Source of the DNA: Maricaulis sp047308265
GTDB lineage: Bacteria > Pseudomonadota > Alphaproteobacteria > Caulobacterales > Maricaulaceae
Length of the DNA stretch: 64,000 nt
Reading direction: 5' to 3'
NCBI RefSeq assembly: GCF_047308265.1
Contig: NZ_JBKQWY010000008.1
Span: forward strand, 62,001-126,000
In this document: piece by piece, positions 26,323 to 34,958 of the stretch
Layout of the letters: the number at the start of each line of letters is the position of its first letter
Numbering within the stretch: the stretch's first letter is position 1
Notes under the pieces: model-generated
Database searches by the model: none
Told to the model about the DNA's origin: nothing
What the model saw: the letters and a program-made list of their open reading frames with translations, nothing else
Translations under genes and position numbers: made by a program

Positions 26323-26430
26323 CTACCAGAGATCGATCACGTCGGCCTCGGTTGCGCGAACTCGATCGCGCCCGCCACCGGCCTCGATGACAAACACATC
26401 GCGGGCTGCGCCCCGAGCGCCGCTTTTTTG
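26323..26430 (-). pseudogene. Possible remnant of an RTX-type protein C-terminus
   Basis: On the minus strand one frame reads DVFVIEAGGGRDRV and then EADVIDLW before a TAG at 26325-26323. This resembles the last calcium-binding repeat of haemolysin-type (RTX) proteins, which often read DTFVF...GxDxI...DVIDL. There is no start codon and no further repeats upstream, where the tetR promoter begins. I see it as a possible fragment left from a deletion. Chance resemblance is quite possible at this length. Confidence 0.3.
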
Positions 26431-26467
26431 TTTATCATCAGCAGGATGTAAGATTTTATCGGATGTA

Positions 26468-26530
26468 AGTAAGTATTCACTTGCACTCCCTCAGGAGATC
26501 CGCCATAAAGCAAGTAAATGATCATTCACT
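26468..26530 (+). promoter_or_regulatory. tetR promoter flanked by two candidate operators
   Basis: TTGCAC (26481-26486) and CATAAA (26504-26509) are 17 bases apart, a good sigma-70-type spacing. On the left lies AGTAAGTATTCACT (26468-26481). On the right is AGTAAATGATCATTCACT (26513-26530), an 18-base palindrome with one mismatched pair. Both share AGTAA/TTCACT half-sites. This is the usual layout for an autoregulated TetR repressor, and the assignment is inference. Confidence 0.55.
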
Positions 26531-26548
26531 CACGCAAGGATGAGCCCG

Positions 26549-27166
26549 ATGTTGCGCCAGGATCTGTTTGAAGGATTGAACCCGAATGAGGGGGTGACCG
26601 CGCGCTATGGCACCACCAAAGCCCGGATCGAACGGGCTGCCCTACAGCTTTTTGCGCGCCATGGCGTAGATGGCGTATCGATCAAACAGATCGCCGGCGC
26701 TTGCGATATCTCGGATGGCGCCATGTATCGGCACTTCAAAAGCAAGGACGAGCTGGCCCGCCTGCTGTTTGAAGCCATTCACCGTCGTCTGACGGACCTT
26801 GTCAGCGATACGCTTGATCCTAGTGCGGATCTGGAAACCATGACCCGCACCGTTGTCACCGCCTATTGTGAACTGGCCGAGAACGACCCCGCACAGTTCA
26901 CCTATCACCTCACCCATCGCAATACCTTCATCGCGGCGTCCGGTGATGGCGGCTCCGATCCATCGACTGTCATGGCGGTCGCCGTGTCCGCAGCCATGGA
27001 TCGCGGCGAGATCCCGAAAGGGGATCCGGAGATCAAGGCCGCCATGGCCATGGGCGTGGTTCTGCAAGCCGCAGAATACTCGATCTATGGCCGTCTGGAG
27101 CGCCCGATGACCGAGCTCATCGACACATTTGTGCGGGCCAGCCTAGCTGTCCTGCGCTGCGCCTGA
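26549..27166 (+). CDS. TetR/AcrR-family transcriptional regulator
   Basis: This is a one-component repressor of about 205 residues. The N-terminal helix-turn-helix reads ALQLFARHGVDGVSIKQIAGACDISDGAMYRHFKSKDEL, a near-consensus TetR DNA-binding domain. The C-terminal ligand and dimer domain is variable. I prefer the ATG at 26549, eight bases after AAGGA, over the ATG at 26540, which sits on the ribosome binding site. It heads an apparent operon with two PlsC-like acyltransferases and an LplT-like transporter. That suggests it senses a lipid or fatty acyl ligand, which is inference. Confidence 0.87.
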   Translation: MLRQDLFEGLNPNEGVTARYGTTKARIERAALQLFARHGVDGVSIKQIAGACDISDGAMYRHFKSKDELARLLFEAIHRRLTDLVSDTLDPSADLETMTRTVVTAYCELAENDPAQFTYHLTHRNTFIAASGDGGSDPSTVMAVAVSAAMDRGEIPKGDPEIKAAMAMGVVLQAAEYSIYGRLERPMTELIDTFVRASLAVLRCA

Positions 27167-27203
27167 AATCCCACCCCAAGTTTGACTGACACGGAGCCAA
27201 GCC

Positions 27204-27974
27204 ATGCGCTCGATCCTTTTCAATCTCGTCTACTGGTCCGGCAGTGCGTTCTACGCCATTGTCTGTTTCATCCTTGCCTGGCTGCCGGGGCGGTCGCCGC
27301 TGATGCACGGCTTGCGCTCCTACGCCCGCTTCACCCTGCTCGCCATGCGCTGGATTTGCGGCATCAAGGTTGAAGTCCGGGGGGAGATTCCGCGCAACCA
27401 GCCCGTGGTCATCGGCGCCAAACACCAGTCCTGGGGCGATGGCATGGTGATGCTTGCCAAGACCGGGTCCCTCTCCTTTGTGTGTGGAGACCATCTGCTA
27501 AACTATCCGCTTCTGGGCCATGTCCTGCGCAAGGCGGGGGCCATCGTCCTCAGCAATCAGGGAGGTATCGATGCCCAGTCCAGGCTGGAGGCGGGCATTG
27601 AGCGCACACAAAGCGAAGGACGGGAACAGCCCGTCCTGATCTATCCCGAAGGGCATCTCACGGAGGTGGGCACGGGCATGCGATATCGTTCCGGTGTCTG
27701 GCGTCTCGCCCGCGCGCTGGATCGGCCCGTCGTGCCTGTCGCGACCAATCTCGGCCAGTGCTGGCCCCAGAACAAATGGTGCAAGTCTGCAGGCATGGCT
27801 GTCATCGAATTCCTGCCCGCACGACAGGCCGGCGAGGCGAAGGCCGACTTCCTCAGCCAACTGGAACACGATGTCGAAGCGCGCAGTCGCTGTCTGGAAG
27901 CAGAATTTGCGTCCGTGAACCAATCCCGTCAGTGTGGATTGCACATTGGACGCACACAAACGTTGCGCAGCTAG
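27204..27974 (+). CDS. PlsC-like 1-acyl-sn-glycerol-3-phosphate acyltransferase (first copy)
   Basis: This is a 256-residue membrane-associated acyltransferase of the PlsC type, which acylates lysophosphatidic acid or a similar lysolipid. One or two N-terminal membrane segments (about 5-28) precede motif I, KHQSWGD, where most relatives have NHxxxxD or KHQSxW. Motif III reads YPEGHLT instead of the usual FPEGTR. These changes are shared in part with the next gene, so the pair may use an unusual substrate. It lies 37 bases after tetR. It has an extra C-terminal tail of about 25 residues compared with the second copy. Confidence 0.85.
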   Translation: MRSILFNLVYWSGSAFYAIVCFILAWLPGRSPLMHGLRSYARFTLLAMRWICGIKVEVRGEIPRNQPVVIGAKHQSWGDGMVMLAKTGSLSFVCGDHLLNYPLLGHVLRKAGAIVLSNQGGIDAQSRLEAGIERTQSEGREQPVLIYPEGHLTEVGTGMRYRSGVWRLARALDRPVVPVATNLGQCWPQNKWCKSAGMAVIEFLPARQAGEAKADFLSQLEHDVEARSRCLEAEFASVNQSRQCGLHIGRTQTLRS

Positions 27975-28016
27975 ACGCAGCGCGTCCGCACAGCGGGCCA
28001 ACGGGGAGAAACGGCC

Positions 28017-28742
28017 ATGCGATCCTTCGTGTTTAACGCCCTCTTCTGGGGTATCTCGGCGCTCTTCGCGATCGTGTGTTACGCCCTGTCCTGGTTGCCT
28101 TGGCGGCGCCCGCTGGTGGGCGGCATGATCGTCTATTGCAAATCGGTGCGTGGATTGTTGCACACCGTCGCGGGCATTCCCATCGAAGTACGTGGCACAC
28201 CGCCGAAAAACCAGAGCGTGATCATCGCCGCCAAACACCAATCCTATGCGGACGGACCGCTGATGATGGCCATTACCGGTGACATCAATTTCGTGATCGG
28301 AAACGGGATTGAAAAGTTTCCCCTGATCAACCGCATTGTTCGCCGCTCTGGCGCGACCATGGTCAATGCCCAGGGCGAGACCCGAGCCATCGGCGCCCTG
28401 CAGGCCGCCATTGCCCGCTCACACGGCGAGAACCGCCCGTTGCTGATCTATCCCGAGGGTGGGCTGACAGCGGTCGGACAAAGCCAGCGCTATCGTCTGG
28501 GAGTGGCCCACATGTATGAGCAACTGGGCCGTCCGGTCGTCCCGGCCGCCACCAATATGGGACTGCGCTGGCAACAGGAAGACTGGCAGAAACAGCCAGG
28601 TCCCGCTGTCATCGAATTTCTTCCCGTCATCGAACCCGGGCTTCCACGCGAGACCTTTCTCGCCCGCCTGGCCGACCAGATTGAAACCCGTACACGCGCG
28701 CTGGAGGCCGAGGGCCAGGCGAGCGAGGAGACACAGACATGA
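28017..28742 (+). CDS. PlsC-like 1-acyl-sn-glycerol-3-phosphate acyltransferase (second copy)
   Basis: This is a 241-residue paralogue of the preceding gene with the same layout: an N-terminal membrane segment, motif I KHQSYAD, and motif III YPEGGLT, again not the standard EGTR. Similarity runs end to end (RSFVFNALFWG against RSILFNLVYWS), pointing to tandem duplication. It lies 42 bases behind the first copy. Its last four bases overlap the start of the transporter gene, so translation is probably coupled. Confidence 0.86.
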   Translation: MRSFVFNALFWGISALFAIVCYALSWLPWRRPLVGGMIVYCKSVRGLLHTVAGIPIEVRGTPPKNQSVIIAAKHQSYADGPLMMAITGDINFVIGNGIEKFPLINRIVRRSGATMVNAQGETRAIGALQAAIARSHGENRPLLIYPEGGLTAVGQSQRYRLGVAHMYEQLGRPVVPAATNMGLRWQQEDWQKQPGPAVIEFLPVIEPGLPRETFLARLADQIETRTRALEAEGQASEETQT

Positions 28743-30049
28743 GTGCACGTCTTGCGGCCGGCCTGGTAACCCAGGCCCGCTTCCTGCCTCTGATGATTGC
28801 CCAGAGTCTGGGGGCGTTTAACGACAACTTCTTTCGCTACGCCCTGATCACCCTGGTGACCTACAAGGAACTCTCTCTGCTCGGCGCGTCGAGCGAGGTC
28901 ATCGTTCCACTCGCTGCCTCGCTGTTCACCGGTGCCATCCTGCTCTTCTCCGCGATCGCCGGGCGTCTGGCCGACAAGTATGATCGCACCCGATTGATGC
29001 GGGTCGCAAAATTCGCCGAGATCTGGCTGATGGCCATTGTGGCGATCGCCTTCGTCCTGGAACTACCGCTATTACTGATGCCGGCTCTCTTCCTGATGGG
29101 CGTCCAGTCGGCGTTTTTCTCACCGGCGAAACAAGCGGCGCTGCCCACCCTGCTCAAGCCGGAGGAATTGGTCCCGGCCAACGCCCTGCTCAGCGGAACA
29201 CTGAACGTGTCGGTATTGCTGGGTATCGGGATCGGATCCTGGTTGATCCAGCGGGCCGGTGGCGAGCTATATGTTGGCGCCGTTTTGATCATCATGGCCA
29301 TTCTGGGCTGGCTTTCCATTCGTCAACTACCCCCCGCCCGGGCCTCGGAACCGGATGCGCCGGTCTCCTTCAACTTCATCTGGGAAACCGTCCGTGTCCT
29401 GCGCTTCGCCGTTCAGCATCCCGACGTGTTGCGGCCCTTGCTCGGCGCGGCCTGGTTTTGGATGCTCGCTGCGGCTGTCATCACGCTGATGCCCAATTTC
29501 ACCAAGAACGTCCTGGGCGCCGATGAAAGCGTGTTCCTGCTCTTCTCGGTCTTGTTCACCATCGGTGCGGCGATCGGCGCGCTTCTGTGTGGTGTTATAT
29601 CCGGCAAGGGTGAAGCACTGTGGATCTCCTGCCTCGGTGCGCTGGGACTGGTGGTGTTCAATACTGATATCGCCCTGGCCAGCCTGGGTCGTGCCCCCAC
29701 AGGCGAAACGCTGACACATGCTGCCGACTTTCTGGCCGATCGAGGCAATTGGCGCTTGTTGTTCGATCTGGGTTTTGCCGCAATATCCGCGGGCCTGTTC
29801 GTGGTTCCCCTGCAAGCGCTGGCTCAGCGCCGGGCACGACCGGACTTGCGCGGCCGTTTGCTGGCAGCCGGGGGTCTGATGAATGCCGGCACCGCTACGA
29901 TTGGCAATTTCATGCTGGCCGGACTTGCCTTTGCGGGACTCCCCATCCAGTTCGCCTTTTTTGTCCTGGCCGCCGTGTCACTCTTTGCCGCAGGCTTCAT
30001 TGCCTGGCGCATGAAACGCAAAACCTCTGCATCCCACAGCGCTTCATGA
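28739..30049 (+). CDS. LplT-like lysophospholipid transporter (MFS)
   Basis: This is a 436-residue major facilitator protein with about 10-12 membrane helices. The N-terminus reads QSLGAFNDNFFRYALITL, the hallmark of LplT and of the transporter part of Aas-type fusions. These flip lysophospholipids to the inner leaflet for re-acylation. GRLADKYDRTRLMR is the MFS loop 2-3 motif. In many proteobacteria this domain is fused to an acyltransferase and an acyl-ACP synthetase. Here the transporter is separate but lies directly after two acyltransferases, so the operon likely forms a phospholipid repair or remodelling route. No acyl-ACP synthetase is present. Confidence 0.86.
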   Translation: MSARLAAGLVTQARFLPLMIAQSLGAFNDNFFRYALITLVTYKELSLLGASSEVIVPLAASLFTGAILLFSAIAGRLADKYDRTRLMRVAKFAEIWLMAIVAIAFVLELPLLLMPALFLMGVQSAFFSPAKQAALPTLLKPEELVPANALLSGTLNVSVLLGIGIGSWLIQRAGGELYVGAVLIIMAILGWLSIRQLPPARASEPDAPVSFNFIWETVRVLRFAVQHPDVLRPLLGAAWFWMLAAAVITLMPNFTKNVLGADESVFLLFSVLFTIGAAIGALLCGVISGKGEALWISCLGALGLVVFNTDIALASLGRAPTGETLTHAADFLADRGNWRLLFDLGFAAISAGLFVVPLQALAQRRARPDLRGRLLAAGGLMNAGTATIGNFMLAGLAFAGLPIQFAFFVLAAVSLFAAGFIAWRMKRKTSASHSAS

Positions 30050-30084
30050 TGGAAATTCGAGCCGGGCGGGAGTAACACGGCGGG

Positions 30085-31242
30085 ATGACGATGATCACCA
30101 CGACCGAGGCCCTGCAAGAGGCCTGCACCGCCCTCGCCCAGTGCGAGCATGTCGCTGTCGACACGGAATTCATGCGCGAAAGCGTCTACTGGCCCGCGCT
30201 GTGCCTGATTCAGGTCGCCGGAGGCGAGACCGAGATCATCATAGATCCGCTGGCCGACGGGCTGGATCTGGCCCCCTTCTGGGCGCTCATGCGCGACACA
30301 TCGGTGATGAAAGTGTTTCACGCCGCGCGCCAGGATCTGGAAATCTTCTTTCACAAGGCCGACGGCCTGATCCCGACCCCGCTGTTTGATACCCAGGTGG
30401 CTGCGATGGCACTGGGCCTGGGCGACAGCATTGCCTATGACGGCCTGGTCCGCGCCTTGCTGCGTCGCCCGATCGATAAAGGCCCTCGCTTCACGGACTG
30501 GTCGCGCCGTCCGCTGTCAACCAAACAGCTTGATTATGCCCTGGCCGATGTCACCCATCTGCGCGATCTATTCCCCATCCTCATCGAGCGCCTCGACAAG
30601 GCGAACCGGCATGACTGGCTGGCGGATGAGATGGGCATTCTGACCAATCCCAAAACCTATGAGCTGGACCCGGAAACGCAGTGGAAGCGTCTGAAACTGC
30701 GCAAGCTGCATCCGCGCTGGCTGGCTGCTCTGCGGGCTGCTGCCGCCTGGCGTGAACGCGAGGCCCAGACCCGCGACATGCCGCGTCAGCGGGTCATGAA
30801 GGATGACGCGCTCTACGAGGTCGCCAATGTCCAGCCGCAAAAGCCGGACGATCTTCAGGGTTTGCGCGCCGTGCCCAAAGGCTTTGAACGGTCCCGGCCC
30901 GGCGAACGCCTGATCGCCGCCATGGTCGAGGCTCTCGCCAATGCCGAGGCCTATGCCCCCAAGGTGGAAAAACCGACACCCCCGCCACAAGGCATTGGTC
31001 CAACGGTGGAATTGCTCAAAGTCTATCTCAAACTGGTCGCCGACGAGGCCGGGGTCGCGACACGCCTCATCGCCACAGTGCCGGATCTGGAAAAGATTGC
31101 TGTCGACGACAATGCCGCGGTTCCGGCCATGCAGGGCTGGCGCCGCGAGGTCTTTGGTGAACCCGCCATTCGCCTCAAAAAGGGGCTGATCGGTCTGTCC
31201 CTGCAAGAGGGCAAGGTCGTCGCCAAGGAGGTCGAGGGCTAG
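30085..31242 (+). CDS. rnd: Ribonuclease D
   Basis: This is a 3'-5' exoribonuclease that trims tRNA and other structured RNA ends, 385 residues. The DEDDy exonuclease motifs are visible: VDTEFMRE (Asp and Glu), FHAARQDLEIF, and DYALADVTHLRDLF with the catalytic Tyr and Asp. One HRDC domain follows (about residues 205-290) and a second divergent helical domain completes the protein. A GGAG precedes the start. It follows the lplT-like gene by 35 bases but is probably a separate housekeeping unit. Confidence 0.95.
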   Translation: MTMITTTEALQEACTALAQCEHVAVDTEFMRESVYWPALCLIQVAGGETEIIIDPLADGLDLAPFWALMRDTSVMKVFHAARQDLEIFFHKADGLIPTPLFDTQVAAMALGLGDSIAYDGLVRALLRRPIDKGPRFTDWSRRPLSTKQLDYALADVTHLRDLFPILIERLDKANRHDWLADEMGILTNPKTYELDPETQWKRLKLRKLHPRWLAALRAAAAWREREAQTRDMPRQRVMKDDALYEVANVQPQKPDDLQGLRAVPKGFERSRPGERLIAAMVEALANAEAYAPKVEKPTPPPQGIGPTVELLKVYLKLVADEAGVATRLIATVPDLEKIAVDDNAAVPAMQGWRREVFGEPAIRLKKGLIGLSLQEGKVVAKEVEG

Positions 31243-31245
31243 ACC

Positions 31246-32775
31246 CTACTCCGCCGCATCAGCCCCCAGATATCGAACCTGCGCGGCCCGGCCGACACGA
31301 CTGGCAATCTGGTCCAGATTGGACAGGGCCCGCTCGACATAAAGATCGTGCACACTCTCGGCGACATCCAGTCGAATGCGCGCGCTGTCAATGTCGACTT
31401 CAAACCGTTCGAGCAATTCCGGCGAGCGACCCGAAAGTTTGGCCGCCAGGCGCATGACCAGTCCGACCGCTTCGGCAGTGGCCCGCTGGTCCCGATCAAG
31501 CAGGGCCAGGATTGCGTCCGTTTCGCCCCGAGTTTCACCATACCGGGTTTGCAGAATGGCCGCGATAAAGACCCGGCCAGCATGGCAACACCCGGCCAGT
31601 GGCGCATACAAAACAGTGTCCCGCACCAGCTGGCCACGATGATCCGGGTGAAACCGCGCACCCAGATCCACCATACGACACGCCGCTCCCACATATCGGC
31701 GATAATCATGCTCGCTGAACGCGCGCGGTATCACATCCAGGAAAGGCTGCATCCAGCTCAGCAAGGCCGTTCCGAACTGGATTGAGGGCACGATCGGCCG
31801 CGCAAGCGCGTCAGCCCCGGCGATCAGCGGGTCCTGCTCGCGGATGACCGGAGGGATTTGCTGCATCAGCACGCCTTCGCGCAGGCCATTGGCGGAAAAC
31901 ACAACTTGGTCAAACGCGCCATGTTTCATGATCTGGCGCAACAACAGTGCGGCATAGGGCAGATTGGCCATACGACGCTGGGACAGGTTGGGGATGCCGC
32001 GCAGGGAGGCCGGGCTCTGGCTCATCGCAAAGCGCGTCAATGTGCGTGTCTGTGCGTCATTGAGCGCAAACTGATGGACCACGTGCAAGGGGTAGCCGGT
32101 CTGGGCAAAGGCCAGATGCGTTAGAGCCCGCCAGGCCCCACCCACGGCATAGAAGGTTCCGCCACGCCCCTTCAGACCGTGGACCTCCTTGAGCACCGTC
32201 TTGATCCGCACCTTGGCCTTGCCCAACCCCTCATCCTGTTCGGTCAGGATGGATTGCGGGCCAAGGGGCACGCTGCGGCTCAGACCACTCTCACCGGAAA
32301 CCAGATCGGTCAGTTCCAGGCTGGCACCGCCGAGATCACCCATCATGCCATGGGCGGCGGGAATACCGCTGAGCAGTCCCTGCGCCGACAAGCCCCCCTC
32401 TTCCTCGCCGGTCAGCACCCGGATCTCGAACCCGGTCAGCGCCCTCACCTCGTCGACAAAATCCTGACCGTCTTGTGCGTAGCGCACGGCAGCAGTGGCG
32501 ACCGGGTAAACATCCGTGATCGATTTGGCGCGCAGCAAACGCTGGAAACGCTTGAGCGCGCGCAAGGCAATCCGATAGCCCTCGTCATGCAGGCGTCCCG
32601 TATCGCGGATACCGCGGCCAAGACCGGCCATGACTTTCTCGTTATAGACGGGCCAGACCGCACGCCCTTCCAACCTGTAGTGCACCAGGCGAACCGAATT
32701 CGAACCGATATCGATGACCGCGACATCCCGGGTCACCGCATTCTCGGCCAAGGGAGTGGCAGTCAATGACGTCAC
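31246..32775 (-). CDS. ppx: Exopolyphosphatase (Ppx/GppA family), ppk-linked
   Basis: This is an exopolyphosphatase or guanosine pentaphosphate phosphohydrolase of 509 residues. The actin-like ATPase fold begins DIGSNSVRLV, with the phosphate-2 loop GDLGGASLEL near residue 145. A C-terminal HD-like helical domain accounts for the length. Its start overlaps the ppk stop by four bases, so the polyphosphate-making and polyphosphate-degrading enzymes are translated together. It is the last gene of hdaA-ppk-ppx and converges on rnd with only three bases between the stops. Confidence 0.93.
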   Translation of the reverse strand: MTSLTATPLAENAVTRDVAVIDIGSNSVRLVHYRLEGRAVWPVYNEKVMAGLGRGIRDTGRLHDEGYRIALRALKRFQRLLRAKSITDVYPVATAAVRYAQDGQDFVDEVRALTGFEIRVLTGEEEGGLSAQGLLSGIPAAHGMMGDLGGASLELTDLVSGESGLSRSVPLGPQSILTEQDEGLGKAKVRIKTVLKEVHGLKGRGGTFYAVGGAWRALTHLAFAQTGYPLHVVHQFALNDAQTRTLTRFAMSQSPASLRGIPNLSQRRMANLPYAALLLRQIMKHGAFDQVVFSANGLREGVLMQQIPPVIREQDPLIAGADALARPIVPSIQFGTALLSWMQPFLDVIPRAFSEHDYRRYVGAACRMVDLGARFHPDHRGQLVRDTVLYAPLAGCCHAGRVFIAAILQTRYGETRGETDAILALLDRDQRATAEAVGLVMRLAAKLSGRSPELLERFEVDIDSARIRLDVAESVHDLYVERALSNLDQIASRVGRAAQVRYLGADAAE

Positions 32776-34958
32776 GCCGGACGGCCCCGTCCCGCAAAGG
32801 TCGGCGGCATGTCCGTTTCCAGCGCATCACCGCGCCCCGAGAGGCTCGGATTGGTCATGAAGTAATCATGCGCGCAAAACGGCTCGGGAATGTCCGACAC
32901 ATCCACTCGGTCATACGTGCCATCCGCCTGCATGTACCAGCTCTGGGCCTCATCATTGATGTTGGCCACCATGATCTGGTCCAGCACCTGTCGATGCACT
33001 GTCGGGTTCTGGATCGGGCACAAATGTTCCACCCGGCGGTCCAGATTGCGCGGCATCCAATCGGCCGAGGAGATAAAGACCTTGGCCTGCGGTCCCGGCA
33101 TATCGCCTCCATTGGCGAAACAGACCACACGACCATGTTCGAGAAAGCGTCCGACAATCGACTTCACGCGGATGTTTTCAGACAGGCCTTCAATGCCCGG
33201 GCGCAGACAGCAAATGCCCCGCACCACCAGATCCACCTGCACGCCCGCCTGGCTGGCCCGGTAAAGCGCATCGATGATCTCGGAATGGACAAGCGAGTTC
33301 ATTTTCGCCCACACCGCCGCGGGCTTGCCTGCCTTGGCGTTGGCGATCTCCACATCAATATTCTCCAGGATTGTATCCTTGAGATTGAGCGGCGACATCG
33401 CGAGACGTTCAAGATTTTGCGGCTGGGCATAACCGGTCAGGAAGTTGAAGATACGACCGGCATCGCGACCATACGCCGGATCGGCCGTAAAGACGGACAG
33501 ATCTGTATAGAAGCGTGCTGTAATCGGGTGGTAATTACCGGTCCCGAAATGCGCGTAAGTGCGAAGCTCCGCGCCCTCGCGCCGCACGACCAGGCTGATC
33601 TTGGCGTGGGTCTTGTACTCGATGAAACCGTAGACGACCTGCACACCCGCGCGTTCGAGATCACGCGCCCATTTGAGGTTGGCTTCCTCATCAAAACGCG
33701 CCTTCAGCTCGACCAGAGCCGTGACATTTTTGCCCGATTCCGCCGCCTCGATGAGTGCCGCCACGATTGGGCTGTCCTTGGAGGTCCGGTAGAGGGTCTG
33801 CTTGATCGTCACCACCTCCGGGTCGGCCGCAGCCTGACGCAGGAACTGCACGACCACATCGAAGGTCTCATAGGGGTGGTGGACGACCATGTCCTTTTCG
33901 CGAATGGCCGCAAAACAATCGCCCCCATGATCGCGGATCCGTTCAGGAAAGCGCGGTTCATAAGGTTTGAACACGTGTTCAGGGCGACCATCCGGAATCA
34001 GTTCGGAAATCTGGGCGAGGCCAAGAATACCCTCGACCGGCACGATATCCTGTTCCGACGCCTCGATATGCTCCACCAGCATATCCCTCAGGGCGTCCGG
34101 CATGGCGCTATCGATCTTGAGACGGACGATCACGCCGCGACGACGCTGTTTGAGCAGGTTCTCAAATTCCAGAACCAGATCTTCAGATTCCTCCTCGATC
34201 TCGATATCGCTGTCACGGATCACCCGGAACACACCCTTGCCCGCCAGCTCATAACCAGGGAACAGGGTTTCGACATTCAAGGTCAGCACATTTTCCAGGG
34301 ACATGAAGCGCTGGACCTGCCCCGTCTCACCGGATCGGGCCGGCAATTCGACAAATCGCTTCACACCGCTGGGCATGGGGACCAGGGCGCTCATTTCCTC
34401 ATCCGTGCCGGACTTGCGCAATTGCAGGACAATGGCAAACCCCAGATTGGGGATGAAGGGAAAGGGATGCGCCGGATCAATCGCCAATGGGGTCAGGACG
34501 GGCAGAGTGTGCGTGAGAAACTCATCCTTCAGCCAATCCGCATCCGCCTGAGAGAGGTCTTGTTCGTCGAGCACGTCCACGCCGGCCGCGGCGATATCCT
34601 TGCGCAATTGCGTCCACAGCACTTGCTGCTTGTCCATCAACTCACCCGCCAGGGTCTGAATCTCGGCCAGCTGTTCCGCCGCCGTACGGCCATCCATGCC
34701 TCGTGTTGTCACGCCATTGCGGACACGCGCGCGCAGACCGGCCACACGGACCATGAAAAACTCGTCCAGATTGCTGGCTGAAATGGACAGGAAACGCAGG
34801 CGTTCAAACACCGGGTGATTGGGATTTTCCGCTTCCTCGATGACCCGTTCATTGAACCGGAGCCAGGACAGTTCGCGATTTACGAACCGGTCCGGTGACT
34901 GCATCAGCTCGGCAATATCCACTTCCGGCAGGCTTTGAACCTCCTGAAGATCGGTCAT
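32772..34958 (-). CDS. ppk: Polyphosphate kinase 1
   Basis: This protein synthesises long-chain inorganic polyphosphate from ATP. At 728 residues it has the normal PPK1 length, with the N-terminal helical domain starting NRELSWLRFNERV. The middle and two C-terminal phospholipase D-like domains follow. The phosphorylated histidine lies in YAHFGTGNYHP. Other hallmarks are VVHHPYETFD and RGICCLRPG. The gene overlaps both neighbours by four bases (hdaA upstream, ppx downstream). Confidence 0.97.
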   Translation of the reverse strand: MTDLQEVQSLPEVDIAELMQSPDRFVNRELSWLRFNERVIEEAENPNHPVFERLRFLSISASNLDEFFMVRVAGLRARVRNGVTTRGMDGRTAAEQLAEIQTLAGELMDKQQVLWTQLRKDIAAAGVDVLDEQDLSQADADWLKDEFLTHTLPVLTPLAIDPAHPFPFIPNLGFAIVLQLRKSGTDEEMSALVPMPSGVKRFVELPARSGETGQVQRFMSLENVLTLNVETLFPGYELAGKGVFRVIRDSDIEIEEESEDLVLEFENLLKQRRRGVIVRLKIDSAMPDALRDMLVEHIEASEQDIVPVEGILGLAQISELIPDGRPEHVFKPYEPRFPERIRDHGGDCFAAIREKDMVVHHPYETFDVVVQFLRQAAADPEVVTIKQTLYRTSKDSPIVAALIEAAESGKNVTALVELKARFDEEANLKWARDLERAGVQVVYGFIEYKTHAKISLVVRREGAELRTYAHFGTGNYHPITARFYTDLSVFTADPAYGRDAGRIFNFLTGYAQPQNLERLAMSPLNLKDTILENIDVEIANAKAGKPAAVWAKMNSLVHSEIIDALYRASQAGVQVDLVVRGICCLRPGIEGLSENIRVKSIVGRFLEHGRVVCFANGGDMPGPQAKVFISSADWMPRNLDRRVEHLCPIQNPTVHRQVLDQIMVANINDEAQSWYMQADGTYDRVDVSDIPEPFCAHDYFMTNPSLSGRGDALETDMPPTFAGRGRPA

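Noticed and set aside
32766..34781. Long antisense frame opposite ppk (about 671 codons)
   Set aside because: It is opposite a clear PPK1 gene and has no signal of its own, only His/Arg-rich low-information sequence.
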